DNA of 64,000 nucleotides from JAWKHR01 sp041394725 (GTDB lineage Bacteria > Acidobacteriota > Vicinamibacteria > Vicinamibacterales > SCN-69-37). The notes under the pieces are model-generated. The model was not told the DNA's origin. It made no database searches and saw only the letters and a list, made by a program, of their open reading frames with translations. How positions within the stretch are numbered: the stretch's first letter is position 1; each line of letters opens with the position of its first letter. This document shows positions 1 through 8,256 of this stretch, piece after piece. The position numbers and the translations under genes were made by a program. The stretch is from the NCBI GenBank assembly GCA_041394725.1, contig JAWKHR010000035.1, forward strand, positions 1 through 64,000, written 5' to 3'.

Positions 1-1
1 C

Positions 2-133
2 GGGACGGCCGCGCTCTTCCGGCCCGAGCCGAGCGTGGCCCAGGCGCGGATGTTCCTGGCGATGCTGGTATCCTTTGACGCGGTATTCCTGACGCTGGCG
101 CTGTGGACGTTCGGCCCGGCGATGGACGAATGA
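2..133 (+). CDS. ccmB: Heme exporter CcmB, C-terminal end (partial)
   Basis: Only the last 43 codons are inside the window; the gene begins upstream. The visible part is a hydrophobic helix (MFLAMLVSFDAVFLTLALW) followed by a short acidic tail, FGPAMDE. That is how the membrane subunit CcmB of the CcmABCD heme-handling complex ends. The identification leans heavily on the next gene being ccmC, since ccmB-ccmC order is standard for System I cytochrome c maturation. The stop codon overlaps the ccmC start (ATGA at 130-133), which implies translational coupling. Confidence 0.6.
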   Translation, partial: GTAALFRPEPSVAQARMFLAMLVSFDAVFLTLALWTFGPAMDE

Positions 134-801
134 CGATGAGGACCGCGAATCGCCTGGTACCCTTCCTGCTGGTCATCGGCGCGCTCATGTTCATCCGCGC
201 GCCCTTCATGATCGACGCCGCGCCCTACGAGTCCACGATGGGGCTCGTGCAGAAGATCTTCTACTATCACGTGCCCTCGGCGGTCTTCGCGCTGCTGTCG
301 GCGTTCGTGTGCGGAGCCGCGAGCGGCGTGTTCCTCTGGCGCCGGACGCCCACGGCCGACCGGATCGCGCTCGCGGCGGCCGAGCTGGTCGTCGTCTTCG
401 GCGCGGTGACGCTCATCACCGGCCCGCTCTGGGCGCGCAAGGCGTGGGGCATCTGGTGGGACTGGGAGCCGCGACTGACGCTCACGTTCGTCCTGTGGAT
501 GTCGTTCGCGGGCCTGCTGATGCTCCGGCGCTTCGGCGGCCCCGGGTCCGAGGTCATGGCCGCGGCGGTCGGCCTGTTCGGCGCGGTGCTCGCGCCGTTC
601 GTGTACTGGTCGGTCAACCTCTGGCGGACGCTGCACCCGACCACGAACGTCGTGATGACGCTCCAGGGCGACATGCGCACGGTGTTCTTCTGGTGCCTGG
701 TCGCGTTCCTGTTTCTGTACGTGGCGCTTCTCCTGACGCGGGTCCGCGTCGAGGCAGAGGCGGCCGCGCTCGAGGAGGCGTATGCGGCGCTCGAGGACTA
801 G
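130..801 (+). CDS. ccmC: Cytochrome c maturation protein CcmC (heme-handling membrane protein)
   Basis: A 223-aa polytopic inner-membrane protein of the CcmC/CcmF/CcsA heme-handling family. In System I it presents heme on the periplasmic face for covalent loading onto CcmE. The tryptophan-rich heme-binding motif WGIWWDWEPRLT lies at about residues 106-117. The flanking periplasmic histidines typical of the family are visible at His47 (in YYHVPS) and later in WRTLHPTT. About six membrane segments are apparent. An in-frame ATG also occurs at 103, but the ATG at 130 forms an ATGA overlap with the ccmB stop and avoids an arginine-rich non-family leader, so I chose 130. Length matches the family. 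Confidence 0.93.
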   Translation: MTMRTANRLVPFLLVIGALMFIRAPFMIDAAPYESTMGLVQKIFYYHVPSAVFALLSAFVCGAASGVFLWRRTPTADRIALAAAELVVVFGAVTLITGPLWARKAWGIWWDWEPRLTLTFVLWMSFAGLLMLRRFGGPGSEVMAAAVGLFGAVLAPFVYWSVNLWRTLHPTTNVVMTLQGDMRTVFFWCLVAFLFLYVALLLTRVRVEAEAAALEEAYAALED

Positions 802-835
802 CCCGACGACGAGAGGCGCGAGGGGAGTGCGCGTG

Positions 836-1120
836 ATGAGACGCCTGCATCGGATCTGGATCGCGGTGGTCGCCCTGGCCTGGCTGGCCGCGCCCGTGCT
901 GGCGCAGGTGCAGCCCGGGTCGCCGCAGGAGTCGTTCCAGCCCGCGCGCCCGGAGGACTTCGGCGGCGAGCGACTGCCGGCCACGCCGTTCGTCTTCGTG
1001 GCCTACGCGGTCGTGTGGGTCGCCGTCTTCGGCTACGTCTTCCTGATGTGGCGCCGGCTGAACCGGGTCGAGCGCGAGCTCGCCGACGTCCACGCCAGGC
1101 TCTCGTCGCGGGGGCGGTAG
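836..1120 (+). CDS. ccmD: CcmD-family small membrane protein with signal-like N-terminus
   Basis: A 94-aa protein that starts with a hydrophobic signal-like segment (residues 1-20, ending in LAAPVLAQ). A Pro-rich linker follows, then one transmembrane helix at about 53-72 (FVFVAYAVVWVAVFGYVFLM) and a charged tail RRLNRVERELADVHARL. The helix plus LNRVERELADV tail is the CcmD-like signature; CcmD tethers CcmC and releases holo-CcmE. The position directly after ccmC supports this. The ATG at 836 has an AGGGGAG ribosome site at 821-827; an in-frame GTG lies one codon earlier. The extra N-terminal segment makes it longer than the roughly 60-70 aa of proteobacterial CcmD. Confidence 0.7.
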   Translation: MRRLHRIWIAVVALAWLAAPVLAQVQPGSPQESFQPARPEDFGGERLPATPFVFVAYAVVWVAVFGYVFLMWRRLNRVERELADVHARLSSRGR

Positions 1121-1132
1121 TCCCGACACGCC

Positions 1133-1294
1133 ATGACCTCCAGCCACTTCATCTTCATCCCGTCGGTCCTCTTCCTGGGGATCGTGATCGGCTGGATTCT
1201 CGGCTCGCGCGCGGCGAAGGACGCCTACGCGGCGGAACTCCGCAAGCGCGAGGCGAAGCGCGAGCGCGATCAGGAGCGCCAGCGCGAGGCGTAG
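1133..1294 (+). CDS. 53-aa single-span membrane protein, unknown function
   Basis: A short reading frame beginning ATG-ACC-TCC 12 nt after the ccmD-like stop. It encodes one hydrophobic helix at about residues 6-24 (FIFIPSVLFLGIVIGWILG) followed by a strongly charged, probably coiled-coil tail rich in Arg, Lys and Glu. I do not recognise a family. Close spacing and orientation suggest it is the last gene of the cytochrome c maturation operon. GC-biased third positions are kept throughout, which supports coding. A convergent metallophosphoesterase gene ends 48 nt downstream. Confidence 0.55.
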   Translation: MTSSHFIFIPSVLFLGIVIGWILGSRAAKDAYAAELRKREAKRERDQERQREA

Positions 1295-1342
1295 CCTCGC
1301 GCCGACGCGCGGCGGCCGGCGGTCGGGCGCGGCGCCGGTGCG

Positions 1343-2080
1343 CTACTGGCCGCGCGAGAGCCGGGTCGCCAGGCCCTCGGGCAGGCCGGCCTCGATGATG
1401 CGCTGCTGCGCCGCGGCGATGTCGTACTCCACCCGCCGCATCCGGATCGTGCCCGCCTCGAGATCGAGCAGCCCGTAGGCCGCGCGCGGATCGCCGTCGC
1501 GCGGCTGTCCGACCGATCCCACGTTCAGCAGCAGCGGCCCTTCCGCCGGTACCCGCAGCTCGTCGTCGGCGAGGCCCGGTTCCTTGTGCATCGGATCGCC
1601 GACCGTCGTGTAGATGGCCGGCACGTGCGTGTGGCCGAAGAGGCAGATGCGGCCCTTCGCGGCGTCCACCGCGCGGACCGCATCCCGCCCGTCGAAGATG
1701 TAGTGGTCTTCGTCGAACGGCGCGCCGTGGCAGATCTGCAGCGCCGGCGTGACCAGCGTGGGGCCCTTGGGCAGCGCGGCGAGGCGGGTCAGGTGCGCGG
1801 GGGAGAGCGCCTTCCGCGTCCACTCGACCGAGGCGCGGGCTGCGTCGTTGAAGTAGAGCGGCGGCTCGAGCCCCGCGCAGACCTTGTCGTGGTTCCCCCG
1901 TACGATCGCCGCGGGCTCGAGCGCGAACGTGCGGTCCATCACCGCCACCGGATCGGCGCCATACCCCACCAGGTCGCCGAGGACCAGGACCTGGTCGTAG
2001 CCGAGCGTCGCGGCGTCGGCGAGGACCGCGTCCGTGGCCTGCAGGTTGGCGTGGAGATCGCTGAGGATGAGATAGCGCAT
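1343..2080 (-). CDS. Metallophosphoesterase (calcineurin-like, YfcE/PrpE-type)
   Basis: A 245-aa two-metal phosphoesterase. The family motifs are seen in order: SDLHANLQA (D-x-H, about residues 7-15), LGDLVGYG (GD-x2-G), RGNHD (GNHD), CHGAPFDED and GHTHVP (GH-x-H), which together make the metal site. The C-terminus NVGSVGQPRDGDPRAAY is the usual ending of the YfcE/protein-phosphatase-like group. The substrate cannot be read from the sequence; related proteins hydrolyse phosphodiesters or phosphoproteins. It is the third gene of a minus-strand operon, starting 7 nt after the aroK stop, although no shikimate role is known for the family. Confidence 0.9.
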   Translation of the reverse strand: MRYLILSDLHANLQATDAVLADAATLGYDQVLVLGDLVGYGADPVAVMDRTFALEPAAIVRGNHDKVCAGLEPPLYFNDAARASVEWTRKALSPAHLTRLAALPKGPTLVTPALQICHGAPFDEDHYIFDGRDAVRAVDAAKGRICLFGHTHVPAIYTTVGDPMHKEPGLADDELRVPAEGPLLLNVGSVGQPRDGDPRAAYGLLDLEAGTIRMRRVEYDIAAAQQRIIEAGLPEGLATRLSRGQ

Positions 2081-2087
2081 GTCGCCG

Positions 2088-2624
2088 TCAGTCGACGGAA
2101 CTCCGCTGCTCGATGACGGGCGGCATCTGGTGCACGGCCTCCAGGATTCGGTCCAGGATGACGTTCATCGACTGCCGCGCCGTGTGGATCCGCACGTGCG
2201 CCAGCCGGTAGGTGTCCACGCGGGCCCGGTAGAGCTGCTCCAGCTGGGCCCGGTCCGCGGCGAGCGGGCGGCGGCCGTCCAGCGGAATCCGCGGGATCAG
2301 GTCCTGCAGCGGCAGGTCGATCCACACGGACACCCCGTCCACGTTGATCAGCGCGCGGTTCTCCGGATCGGCGAACGTTCCGCCGCCGGTGGCGACCACG
2401 ACGTGGCGCAGCGGCTGCACGAGGCGGAGCATCTCACGTTCGCACGCGCGAAAGTAGGGTTCGCCCTTCCGCGCGAAGATGTCGGCGATCGGCAGTCGCT
2501 CGCGCGCCTCGATCAGCGCGTCGATGTCCTCGAACCGCCAGCCGAGGCGGGCCGCCAGCGCGCGGCCGATCGTCGTCTTGCCGCTCGCCATGAACCCGAC
2601 CAGGTAGATCTTGTCGGTCAGCAT
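2088..2624 (-). CDS. aroK: Shikimate kinase
   Basis: A 178-aa P-loop kinase converting shikimate to shikimate 3-phosphate with ATP (fifth step of the chorismate pathway, cytoplasmic). The Walker A motif GFMASGKT is at about residues 10-17. The substrate-binding Asp/Arg region (DIDALIE, then FRACEREML) and the glycine-rich VVATGGGTF motif are present, as is the lid arginine segment IPLDGRRPLAAD. Length is normal. A longer upstream frame exists, but ATG 2624 begins right before the first beta strand and overlaps the 3' end of aroA by 7 nt, so the two are coupled in one operon with successive pathway steps. Confidence 0.95.
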   Translation of the reverse strand: MLTDKIYLVGFMASGKTTIGRALAARLGWRFEDIDALIEARERLPIADIFARKGEPYFRACEREMLRLVQPLRHVVVATGGGTFADPENRALINVDGVSVWIDLPLQDLIPRIPLDGRRPLAADRAQLEQLYRARVDTYRLAHVRIHTARQSMNVILDRILEAVHQMPPVIEQRSSVD

Positions 2625-3922
2625 CCGGTCAGCCGCGCCAGGTCGCGGTCGAAGCCCGGATAGGAGACGGCCACCACGTCGGCGCCGTCGATGGTGGTCG
2701 GCCCCGTCGCGCCGAGGGCGACCAGCGCGAAGGCCATCACCAGCCGGTGGTCGAGACAGGCGTCCACCCGTCCGCCCGTCGGCCGGCGGGTGCCGTCCAC
2801 CACGAAACCGTCGGGACGTTCCTCGGCCTCGACGCCGAGCGTCCGGAAGCCGGCCACGAGGGCGTGGATGCGGTCGCTCTCCTTGACGCGCAGTTCGCCG
2901 GCGCCCGAGACCTCCAGCCGGCCGCCGAGCGCCGCCCGGGCCGCCAGGACGGGCAGCTCGTCGATGAGCGCCGGAATGTCGGCGGCGCCGAGGGTCAGGG
3001 CCTCGTGAGCGCCGTGGGAGACCGTGATGGCGCCGACGAGCTCGCCGGCGCGCTCCTCCTGGACGTCCAGCGTCACCCGGGCGCCCATCCGCGCCAGGGC
3101 GTCCAGGAAGCCCGTCCGCAGCGGGTTCAGGCCAACACCCTGGATGTGGACCTCCGAGCCCGGCAGGGCCGCGGCCGCGGCCGCCCAGACCGCCGCCGAG
3201 GACGGATCGCCCGGCACGTCGAGCGGCTCGGCCGGCGCCACGGCCTGCTGGCCACCGGCCACCGAGCACACGCGGTCGCCCCGCTCGAGGACCAGGCCGA
3301 ACGCCGGAAACGCACGCTCCGTATGATCCCGTGACGCCAGGGGTTCCTCGACGGAGGTCGTGCCCGAGGCCCGCAGGCCCGCCAGGAGCACCGCGCTCTT
3401 GATCTGGGCGCTGGCGACGGGCGAGACCCAGCGAATGCCGTGCAGCGCGCCGCCGTCGATGGCGAGCGGGGCATGGCCGTCGACGGCCTCGATGCGGGCG
3501 CCCATCGCGACCAGCGGGTCGATGACGCGGCGCATGGGGCGGCGGCTGAGCGACGCGTCGCCGGCCAGCACGGTGCGGAACGGGCAGCCGGCCAGGACGC
3601 CGGAGAGCAGCCGCATCGTGGTGCCGGAATTGCCCGCGTCGAGCGTGGCCGCGGGGGCGCGGAACGCGTCGGGGCCCCGGCCGTCCAGGCGGACGGCGTC
3701 GGGGCCGACCGTATCGATCCGGACGCCGAGGGCCCGGAGGCACTCGAGGGTGGATCGGACGTCGGCACCGGGGGACAGGCCGCGCACCGTCGTGCAGCCG
3801 CGGGCCATCGCGCCCAGCAGCGCGTAGCGGTGCGACAGGGATTTGTCGCCGGGAACGCGGAGCGATCCGTGGAGTCCTGGGGCCGGGAGGAGCGTGAGAG
3901 GTGCGTGTCTGGTCGCCGTCAT
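2618..3922 (-). CDS. aroA: 3-phosphoshikimate 1-carboxyvinyltransferase (EPSP synthase)
   Basis: A 434-aa enzyme that transfers the enolpyruvyl group of PEP to shikimate 3-phosphate. The diagnostic PGDKSLSHR motif is at about residues 24-32, the LDAGNSGTTMRLL motif at about 91-103, and RVKESDRI-type sequence (LRVKESDRIHAL) near residue 345; DHR (DHRLVMAFALVA) binds PEP. Two six-fold repeated domains are implied by length and spacing. The gene heads the minus-strand aroA-aroK-phosphoesterase operon and is divergent from the RsbW-like gene across a 64-nt AT-rich intergenic stretch. Start ATG 3922 gives the usual short N-terminal lead before the PGDK motif. Confidence 0.96.
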   Translation of the reverse strand: MTATRHAPLTLLPAPGLHGSLRVPGDKSLSHRYALLGAMARGCTTVRGLSPGADVRSTLECLRALGVRIDTVGPDAVRLDGRGPDAFRAPAATLDAGNSGTTMRLLSGVLAGCPFRTVLAGDASLSRRPMRRVIDPLVAMGARIEAVDGHAPLAIDGGALHGIRWVSPVASAQIKSAVLLAGLRASGTTSVEEPLASRDHTERAFPAFGLVLERGDRVCSVAGGQQAVAPAEPLDVPGDPSSAAVWAAAAAALPGSEVHIQGVGLNPLRTGFLDALARMGARVTLDVQEERAGELVGAITVSHGAHEALTLGAADIPALIDELPVLAARAALGGRLEVSGAGELRVKESDRIHALVAGFRTLGVEAEERPDGFVVDGTRRPTGGRVDACLDHRLVMAFALVALGATGPTTIDGADVVAVSYPGFDRDLARLTGC

Positions 3923-3946
3923 CGTCGCCGTCCGCCCGGCGCATCC

Positions 3947-3975
3947 TTGAACCGTGTCAGCTTAATATGTTACTT
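3947..3975 (+). promoter_or_regulatory. Candidate sigma-70 promoter for the RsbW-like gene
   Basis: TTGAAC at 3947-3952, a 17-nt spacer and TTACTT at 3970-3975 lie 11 nt before the ATG at 3987. The segment 3961-3975 is a conspicuous AT-rich island (TTAATATGTTACTT) in an otherwise GC-rich sequence. It also sits upstream of divergent aroA and may serve both genes. Confidence 0.45.
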
Positions 3976-3986
3976 ACTCCGCGCCC

Positions 3987-4424
3987 ATGGGAACCGCCGA
4001 CGGCCACCTGATTCGTCTGGATCTGCCGAGTTCGTTCGACCTGCTCGACGTCGTCCAGACCCTGAGCGACCGGCTGTCGAGCATGGCCGGCCTCGACGAG
4101 GACGCCATTCACTGGGTCAGCGTGGCCGTGCGCGAATCGGTCATCAACGCGATCAAGCACGGCAACCGCGAGGACCGCGACAAGCACGTCATCGTCCAGT
4201 TCGAGCTGTCGCCGCGCCGGCAGCCCGAGGAATTCGTGGTCAGCGTGCTGGACGAGGGGGAGGGCTTCGATCCGGAGGACGTCGCCAACCCGCTCGACCC
4301 GGAAAACGTGCTGAAGTCGAGCGGTCGAGGCATCTTCTTCATGCGCAACTTCATGGACGACGTGGACATCTCGCGGCGGCCCGAAGGCGGGATGCAGGTG
4401 CGCATGACGAAGAAGCTGTCCTGA
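3987..4424 (+). CDS. RsbW-like anti-sigma regulatory factor (HATPase_c serine kinase)
   Basis: A 145-aa GHKL ATPase of the anti-sigma-factor/serine kinase type. The N-box VAVRESVINAIKHGN is at about residues 46-60, the G1 box LDEGEGFDP at about 89-97, and the G2 region SSGRGIFFMRNF at about 112-123. There is no sensor or dimerisation domain, so it is a stand-alone regulator that would act on an anti-anti-sigma partner (STAS protein) and/or a sigma factor. No STAS protein or sigma factor gene is adjacent, so the target is unknown. It is followed without spacing by an inositol-monophosphatase gene. Confidence 0.85.
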   Translation: MGTADGHLIRLDLPSSFDLLDVVQTLSDRLSSMAGLDEDAIHWVSVAVRESVINAIKHGNREDRDKHVIVQFELSPRRQPEEFVVSVLDEGEGFDPEDVANPLDPENVLKSSGRGIFFMRNFMDDVDISRRPEGGMQVRMTKKLS

Positions 4425-5225
4425 TTGCCTGCATTGTCCGCGCCCGATCCCGCGTTTCTCGCCACGGCCGTCCACGCCGCCCTCGCCGCCGGCGCCATCC
4501 ATCGCCGCTACTTCCGCCAGGCTCCCGACGTCTTCAAGAAGGGCCCGATCGACCTCGTCACCGTGGCCGATCTCGAGGTCGAGGCCGCGTTCCGGTCGCT
4601 CATCGCCGGGCGGTTTCCGGATCACGCCGTCCTTGGCGAGGAGGGCGCCGGGCCGGCGGGCGCCGGGCCGGACGCGCGGCACCGGTGGATCGTGGATCCG
4701 GTGGACGGCACCACGAACTTCGCGCACGGCCTGGCGTTCTTCTGCATTTCGATCGCGCTCGAGATCGACGGGCGGCTCGAGGTGGGCGTGGTCTACGACC
4801 CGATCGCCGAGGAACTGTTCACCGCCGAACGCGGGCAGGGCGCCCGGCTGAACGGCGTGCCGCTCGGGACGTCGGCCTGCGACACGTTGGGCGATGCGCT
4901 GCTCTGCACGGGATTTCCCTACACGATCCACGAGCGGCGGGGCCGGCAGATCGAGGTGTTCGCGGCGTTCCTGGAGCAGTCCCGCGCGGTGCGGCGCCTC
5001 GGGTCGGCGGCGCTCGATCTCTGCTACGTCGCCGCCGGGCGCCTCGAGGGCTTCTGGGAAGAGCAGCTGCGGCCGTGGGACATCGCCGCGGGGGTGCTGA
5101 TCGTCGAGGAAGCCGGCGGCCGCGTGAGCCGCTTCGACGGCGGCACGCACGACCTGGCGGGCGGCGAGATCGTTGCGTCCAACGGTCCCGTGCACGAGGC
5201 CATGCTCGCGGTGATCACCGCCTGA
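4425..5225 (+). CDS. Inositol monophosphatase family enzyme
   Basis: A 266-aa Mg-dependent, Li-sensitive-type phosphatase fold. The metal-binding Glu is in LGEEG (about 70-74), the signature DPVDGTTNF is at 91-99, and the second motif PWDIAAGVLIVEEAGG is near 217-232, with Asp219 as the third metal ligand. The substrate could be inositol phosphate, or, as in many bacteria, a 3'(2')-phosphonucleotide (CysQ) or sugar phosphate; sequence alone does not decide. The frame opens with TTG directly after the upstream TGA, and a second TTG lies three codons on; no ATG is available before conserved sequence. Probably co-transcribed with the RsbW-like gene. Confidence 0.88.
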   Translation: MPALSAPDPAFLATAVHAALAAGAIHRRYFRQAPDVFKKGPIDLVTVADLEVEAAFRSLIAGRFPDHAVLGEEGAGPAGAGPDARHRWIVDPVDGTTNFAHGLAFFCISIALEIDGRLEVGVVYDPIAEELFTAERGQGARLNGVPLGTSACDTLGDALLCTGFPYTIHERRGRQIEVFAAFLEQSRAVRRLGSAALDLCYVAAGRLEGFWEEQLRPWDIAAGVLIVEEAGGRVSRFDGGTHDLAGGEIVASNGPVHEAMLAVITA

Positions 5226-5396
5226 AGCCCGATTCCCGGACGCTTCTGCCCGCGCGGCAGGGCGAATGAACTCCAGAGGGGACACCCGTCCAGGCCTCCG
5301 GCATCCCATGACGGTGTTCCGGGCGCCGGTGCCTTGGCATCATTCGTGCTCATTTCACAGGCGAAACGGTCATTTCTTCGACGCGAGGAGAGGCGT

Positions 5397-6116
5397 ATGT
5401 TCAGGATCGCAGCAAGAGGGATCGGCGCGCTGGCGCTGGCCCTGATCGTCGCGGCGCCGGCATCGGCGCAGATCGTCCAGTCCGTGCAGTTCGGGGTGGG
5501 CGTCTTCAGTCCCCGCGGGTTCGACAGCCGCGCGGCCGGCGACGTGCTCGTCGAGAACCTCATCACGACCGATCCGCTGCTGTACGAGATCAAGGACTTC
5601 CGCGGGCCGACGGCGTTCGGCGAGTGGATCGTCGGCTTCGGCGATCACGTCGAGGTCGCGGGCGGGGTGGGCTTCTACAGCCGCACGACGCCCAGCGTCT
5701 ATCGTGATCTGGTCAACGTGGACGGGCGCGAGATCGAGCAGCGGCTCAAGCTGCGCATCGTACCCGTGACGGGGCTCGTCCGGTTCCTGCCGTTCGGGCG
5801 CATGGGCGACGTGCAGCCGTACGTGGGCGCGGGGGTCTCCGCGCTCAACTGGCGCTACATCGAGGCCGGCGAATTCGTGGATGCGGACTACAACATCTTC
5901 CAGGCCCTGCCGCCGTACACGGCCAGTGGCACCACGGTGGCCCCGGTGTGGCTCGTGGGCGTGCGCGTGCCGATTCGCGGCGACATCTACGCGCTGGGCC
6001 TGGAATACCGGCACCAGTCGGGCGAGGGCGACCTCGGGTTCGACAGCGGGTTCCTCTCGGACAAGATCGATCTGGGCGGCGGGAACTTCAACTTCAGCTT
6101 CCTGATCCGCTTCTAG
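5397..6116 (+). CDS. Outer-membrane beta-barrel protein, unknown role
   Basis: A 239-aa secreted protein. The signal peptide covers residues 1-23 (ALALALIVAAPASAQ, cleavage after AQ likely). The mature part has alternating hydrophobic strands, glycine-rich turns and a C-terminal FNFSFLIRF that ends in Phe, the usual signal for outer-membrane insertion. The pattern resembles small eight-strand barrels of the OmpW/porin-like groups, but I cannot name a specific family. The start at ATG 5397 is set by the GAGGAG ribosome site at 5385-5390 and the signal peptide. The 3' end overlaps the convergent membrane glycosyltransferase by 23 nt. Confidence 0.75.
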   Translation: MFRIAARGIGALALALIVAAPASAQIVQSVQFGVGVFSPRGFDSRAAGDVLVENLITTDPLLYEIKDFRGPTAFGEWIVGFGDHVEVAGGVGFYSRTTPSVYRDLVNVDGREIEQRLKLRIVPVTGLVRFLPFGRMGDVQPYVGAGVSALNWRYIEAGEFVDADYNIFQALPPYTASGTTVAPVWLVGVRVPIRGDIYALGLEYRHQSGEGDLGFDSGFLSDKIDLGGGNFNFSFLIRF

Positions 6117-7623
6117 CGTCCCCCCGGACCGGCGCCGGGGGCCCCCGGCGCCGGTAGAGCACGACGCCGCCGCCTTCCGCGACGCGATCGAATCCGTCGA
6201 GGAAGGTGGCGTCGTCGCGCTGGCGCGCCGCCAGCACGTCCCCGCCCTCGGCGCGCTCCTCGATCAGCACCCAGCGCACGTGTCGCCGCGGCGCGAGGAC
6301 GGCCGCGTCCCACAGGTCGGCGTTGCCCTCGTGGACGAAGTCCCGGATGTCGAGGCCGATGGCCGAGGCGTCCTGCATGTAGTGTGCGAGCGAGCCCATG
6401 CTCGCCAGGATCGGCGTGCCATCCCATTGGGCCGCGAGCGCGGCGCTGACGGCTTCGCGCCCGTGGCGGTATGGCGCTTCCCACTGGGCCTCCCGCAGCA
6501 TCGGCGCCTCGGACGAGAGCGGCGGCCGCTGCCACGCGACGAGCGCGACCAGCACCGCGGCCGCGGCAGCGGCCGCTCGACGCGGCAGCACGCTCAGCGC
6601 GTGCGCGGCGAGCACGGCGGCCCCCACCACGAGCGGCACCATGTAGCGGACGCGCAAGGGGTGCCCCTCGTAGAAGGCCAGGAAGGGGAGGAGCCCGGCC
6701 GCGAGCAGGGCGACCGGCAGGATCGCCGCCGGCCCGCGGCCGCGCGTCCGCCAGAGGCAGGCGGCCACGCCGGCCACACCGGCCCAGAGGATGGCCGGGC
6801 CGCCGAGCGCGGTCGTGGTCGTGATCATCTGGTCGAGCACGGCCAGCGGGCGCCCCTTGACCGGGTTGTCGGCGACGAAGAACCCCGAACTCACGAACCA
6901 GGCGCCGACGGTGGCCTTGCTCAGGATCAGGAACCCGATGACGGCCCCGGCGGCCCAGGGCACGAGCGCCAGTGCGCGGCGCGCGCCGTACCGCCGGGCG
7001 GCCAGCGCGCCGAGCGCGACCAGGCTGCCGCCGATGAACCAGCCCTCGTAGCGCGTCAGCATCAGCAGCACGATCCAGGTGCCGGCGCGGCGGGCGCGGC
7101 GGGGCGACGGATCAGTGGTCCACGCGTCCACCGTGTCGAGGGCGATGAGCGAGAGGCCGAACAGCAGCGCCTCGGTCATCGGCGTGCTCTGCAGGTAGAG
7201 CACGTTCGGGTTGGCGAGGACCAGCAGGGGCGCGGCGAGTGCCGCCGGCAGCGACCCCGTGCGGCGGACGATCAGGCGGCCGCAGGCGGCCAGTCCCCAC
7301 GCGAGCGCCACGACCGAGACCGCGGTCGCGCTGGCGCCCGTCCGATAGCACCAGTCGATCTGCACCGGAATCGCCTGGATCAGGTGCGGCAGCGGCAGCC
7401 ACACCGCGCCGATCTGCCGCCAGCCGGGCGTGAGGCTGTCGAGGATGCGCCGCGCCACGACCAGGTGCGCCCGGGCGTCGTAGTGGCTGAGCGTGAGGCC
7501 CAGCCAGGCATAGTGGAGGGCGCCCAGCAGGCCCAGTCCGCCCGCCACGGCCAGCGTCAGCCCGAAAGCGCGACGCGCGGCCGCCGGTTCGGCCTCGGCT
7601 ATAATCGGCGGTCGGTCAAGCAT
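6094..7623 (-). CDS. GT-C-like membrane glycosyltransferase (GT39/ArnT-like)
   Basis: A 509-aa protein with about ten to twelve predicted membrane segments and the architecture of GT-C enzymes that move a sugar from a polyprenyl-phosphate donor to an acceptor on the periplasmic side. After the first helix comes the acidic loop motif SHYDARAHLVVARRI (about residues 45-60), followed by WLPLPHLIQAIPV, a common GT-C second loop. The C-terminal soluble part (from about residue 370) reads ILASMGSLAHYM and VRWVLIEERAEGG. Start at ATG 7623 rather than the in-frame ATG at 7647, because the latter falls in the divergent gene's start region. Donor and acceptor are unknown. Confidence 0.72.
   Translation of the reverse strand: MLDRPPIIAEAEPAAARRAFGLTLAVAGGLGLLGALHYAWLGLTLSHYDARAHLVVARRILDSLTPGWRQIGAVWLPLPHLIQAIPVQIDWCYRTGASATAVSVVALAWGLAACGRLIVRRTGSLPAALAAPLLVLANPNVLYLQSTPMTEALLFGLSLIALDTVDAWTTDPSPRRARRAGTWIVLLMLTRYEGWFIGGSLVALGALAARRYGARRALALVPWAAGAVIGFLILSKATVGAWFVSSGFFVADNPVKGRPLAVLDQMITTTTALGGPAILWAGVAGVAACLWRTRGRGPAAILPVALLAAGLLPFLAFYEGHPLRVRYMVPLVVGAAVLAAHALSVLPRRAAAAAAAVLVALVAWQRPPLSSEAPMLREAQWEAPYRHGREAVSAALAAQWDGTPILASMGSLAHYMQDASAIGLDIRDFVHEGNADLWDAAVLAPRRHVRWVLIEERAEGGDVLAARQRDDATFLDGFDRVAEGGGVVLYRRRGPPAPVRGDARSGSGS
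7600..7605 (+). promoter_or_regulatory. -10 element TATAAT upstream of the DedA-like gene
   Basis: A perfect TATAAT 47 nt before the ATG at 7653, inside the 5' end of the divergent gene. No convincing -35 hexamer is seen 16-18 nt upstream. Confidence 0.45.
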
Positions 7624-7652
7624 GGAGGCGCGCGGCGTGCGCCTCATTCTAG

Positions 7653-8255
7653 ATGCACGATTTCCTCCAGGGAATAGTCAACGTCATCCAGCCCTTCGCG
7701 GAACGGCTCGGTGGACCGGGACTCGCGCTCATCGCGTTTCTCGACTCGTCCTTCCTGTCGCTGCCCGAGGTCGCGGATCTGCTGATCGTCGTGCTGGTGA
7801 TCCAGCACCCGGCGCGCTGGCTCTATTACGCGACGATGACGACCATCGGATCCGTGGCCGGGTGCTACATCCTCTACGCGCTGGCCCGGAAGGGCGGCGA
7901 GGAGCTGATTCGGAAACGCTTCCACGCGGCCCGGGTGGATCGCGCGCTCGGCATCTTCCGGCGCTACGGCACGCTGGCGATCATCGTCCCGTCGATCCTG
8001 CCGCCGCCGACGCCGTTCAAGGTGTTCGTGCTGCTGGCCGGCGTGGCCGACATGCGGCCGGCGAGGTTCATCACCGCGATGGCCATCGGACGCGGCATCC
8101 GGTACGGCGGGGAGGCGCTGCTGGCCTACTACTACGGCGAGGCGGCCTCCGACTTCATCCGGGAGCACGGGGCCGAAGTCGGGCAATGGCTGGCCGTGGC
8201 CATCATCGTCGGCACGGCCGCGTGGTTCCTGTGGCGCCGGCGGGCGACGGCTTAG
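7653..8255 (+). CDS. DedA/VTT-domain membrane protein
   Basis: A 200-aa inner-membrane protein with the VTT (SNARE-associated) domain of the DedA family. Members are linked to membrane energetics and to recycling of undecaprenyl phosphate or other lipid carriers across the membrane. The re-entrant-loop features are visible: FLDSSFLSLPEV (about 30-41) and PSILPPPTPFKVFVLLAG (about 112-129), with GRGIRYGGEALLAYYYG downstream. About four hydrophobic segments follow. It sits one nucleotide upstream of a polyprenyl-phosphate-type GT2 gene and is almost certainly co-transcribed with it. That fits a lipid-carrier job, though this is inference. Confidence 0.88.
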   Translation: MHDFLQGIVNVIQPFAERLGGPGLALIAFLDSSFLSLPEVADLLIVVLVIQHPARWLYYATMTTIGSVAGCYILYALARKGGEELIRKRFHAARVDRALGIFRRYGTLAIIVPSILPPPTPFKVFVLLAGVADMRPARFITAMAIGRGIRYGGEALLAYYYGEAASDFIREHGAEVGQWLAVAIIVGTAAWFLWRRRATA

Positions 8256-8256
8256 A

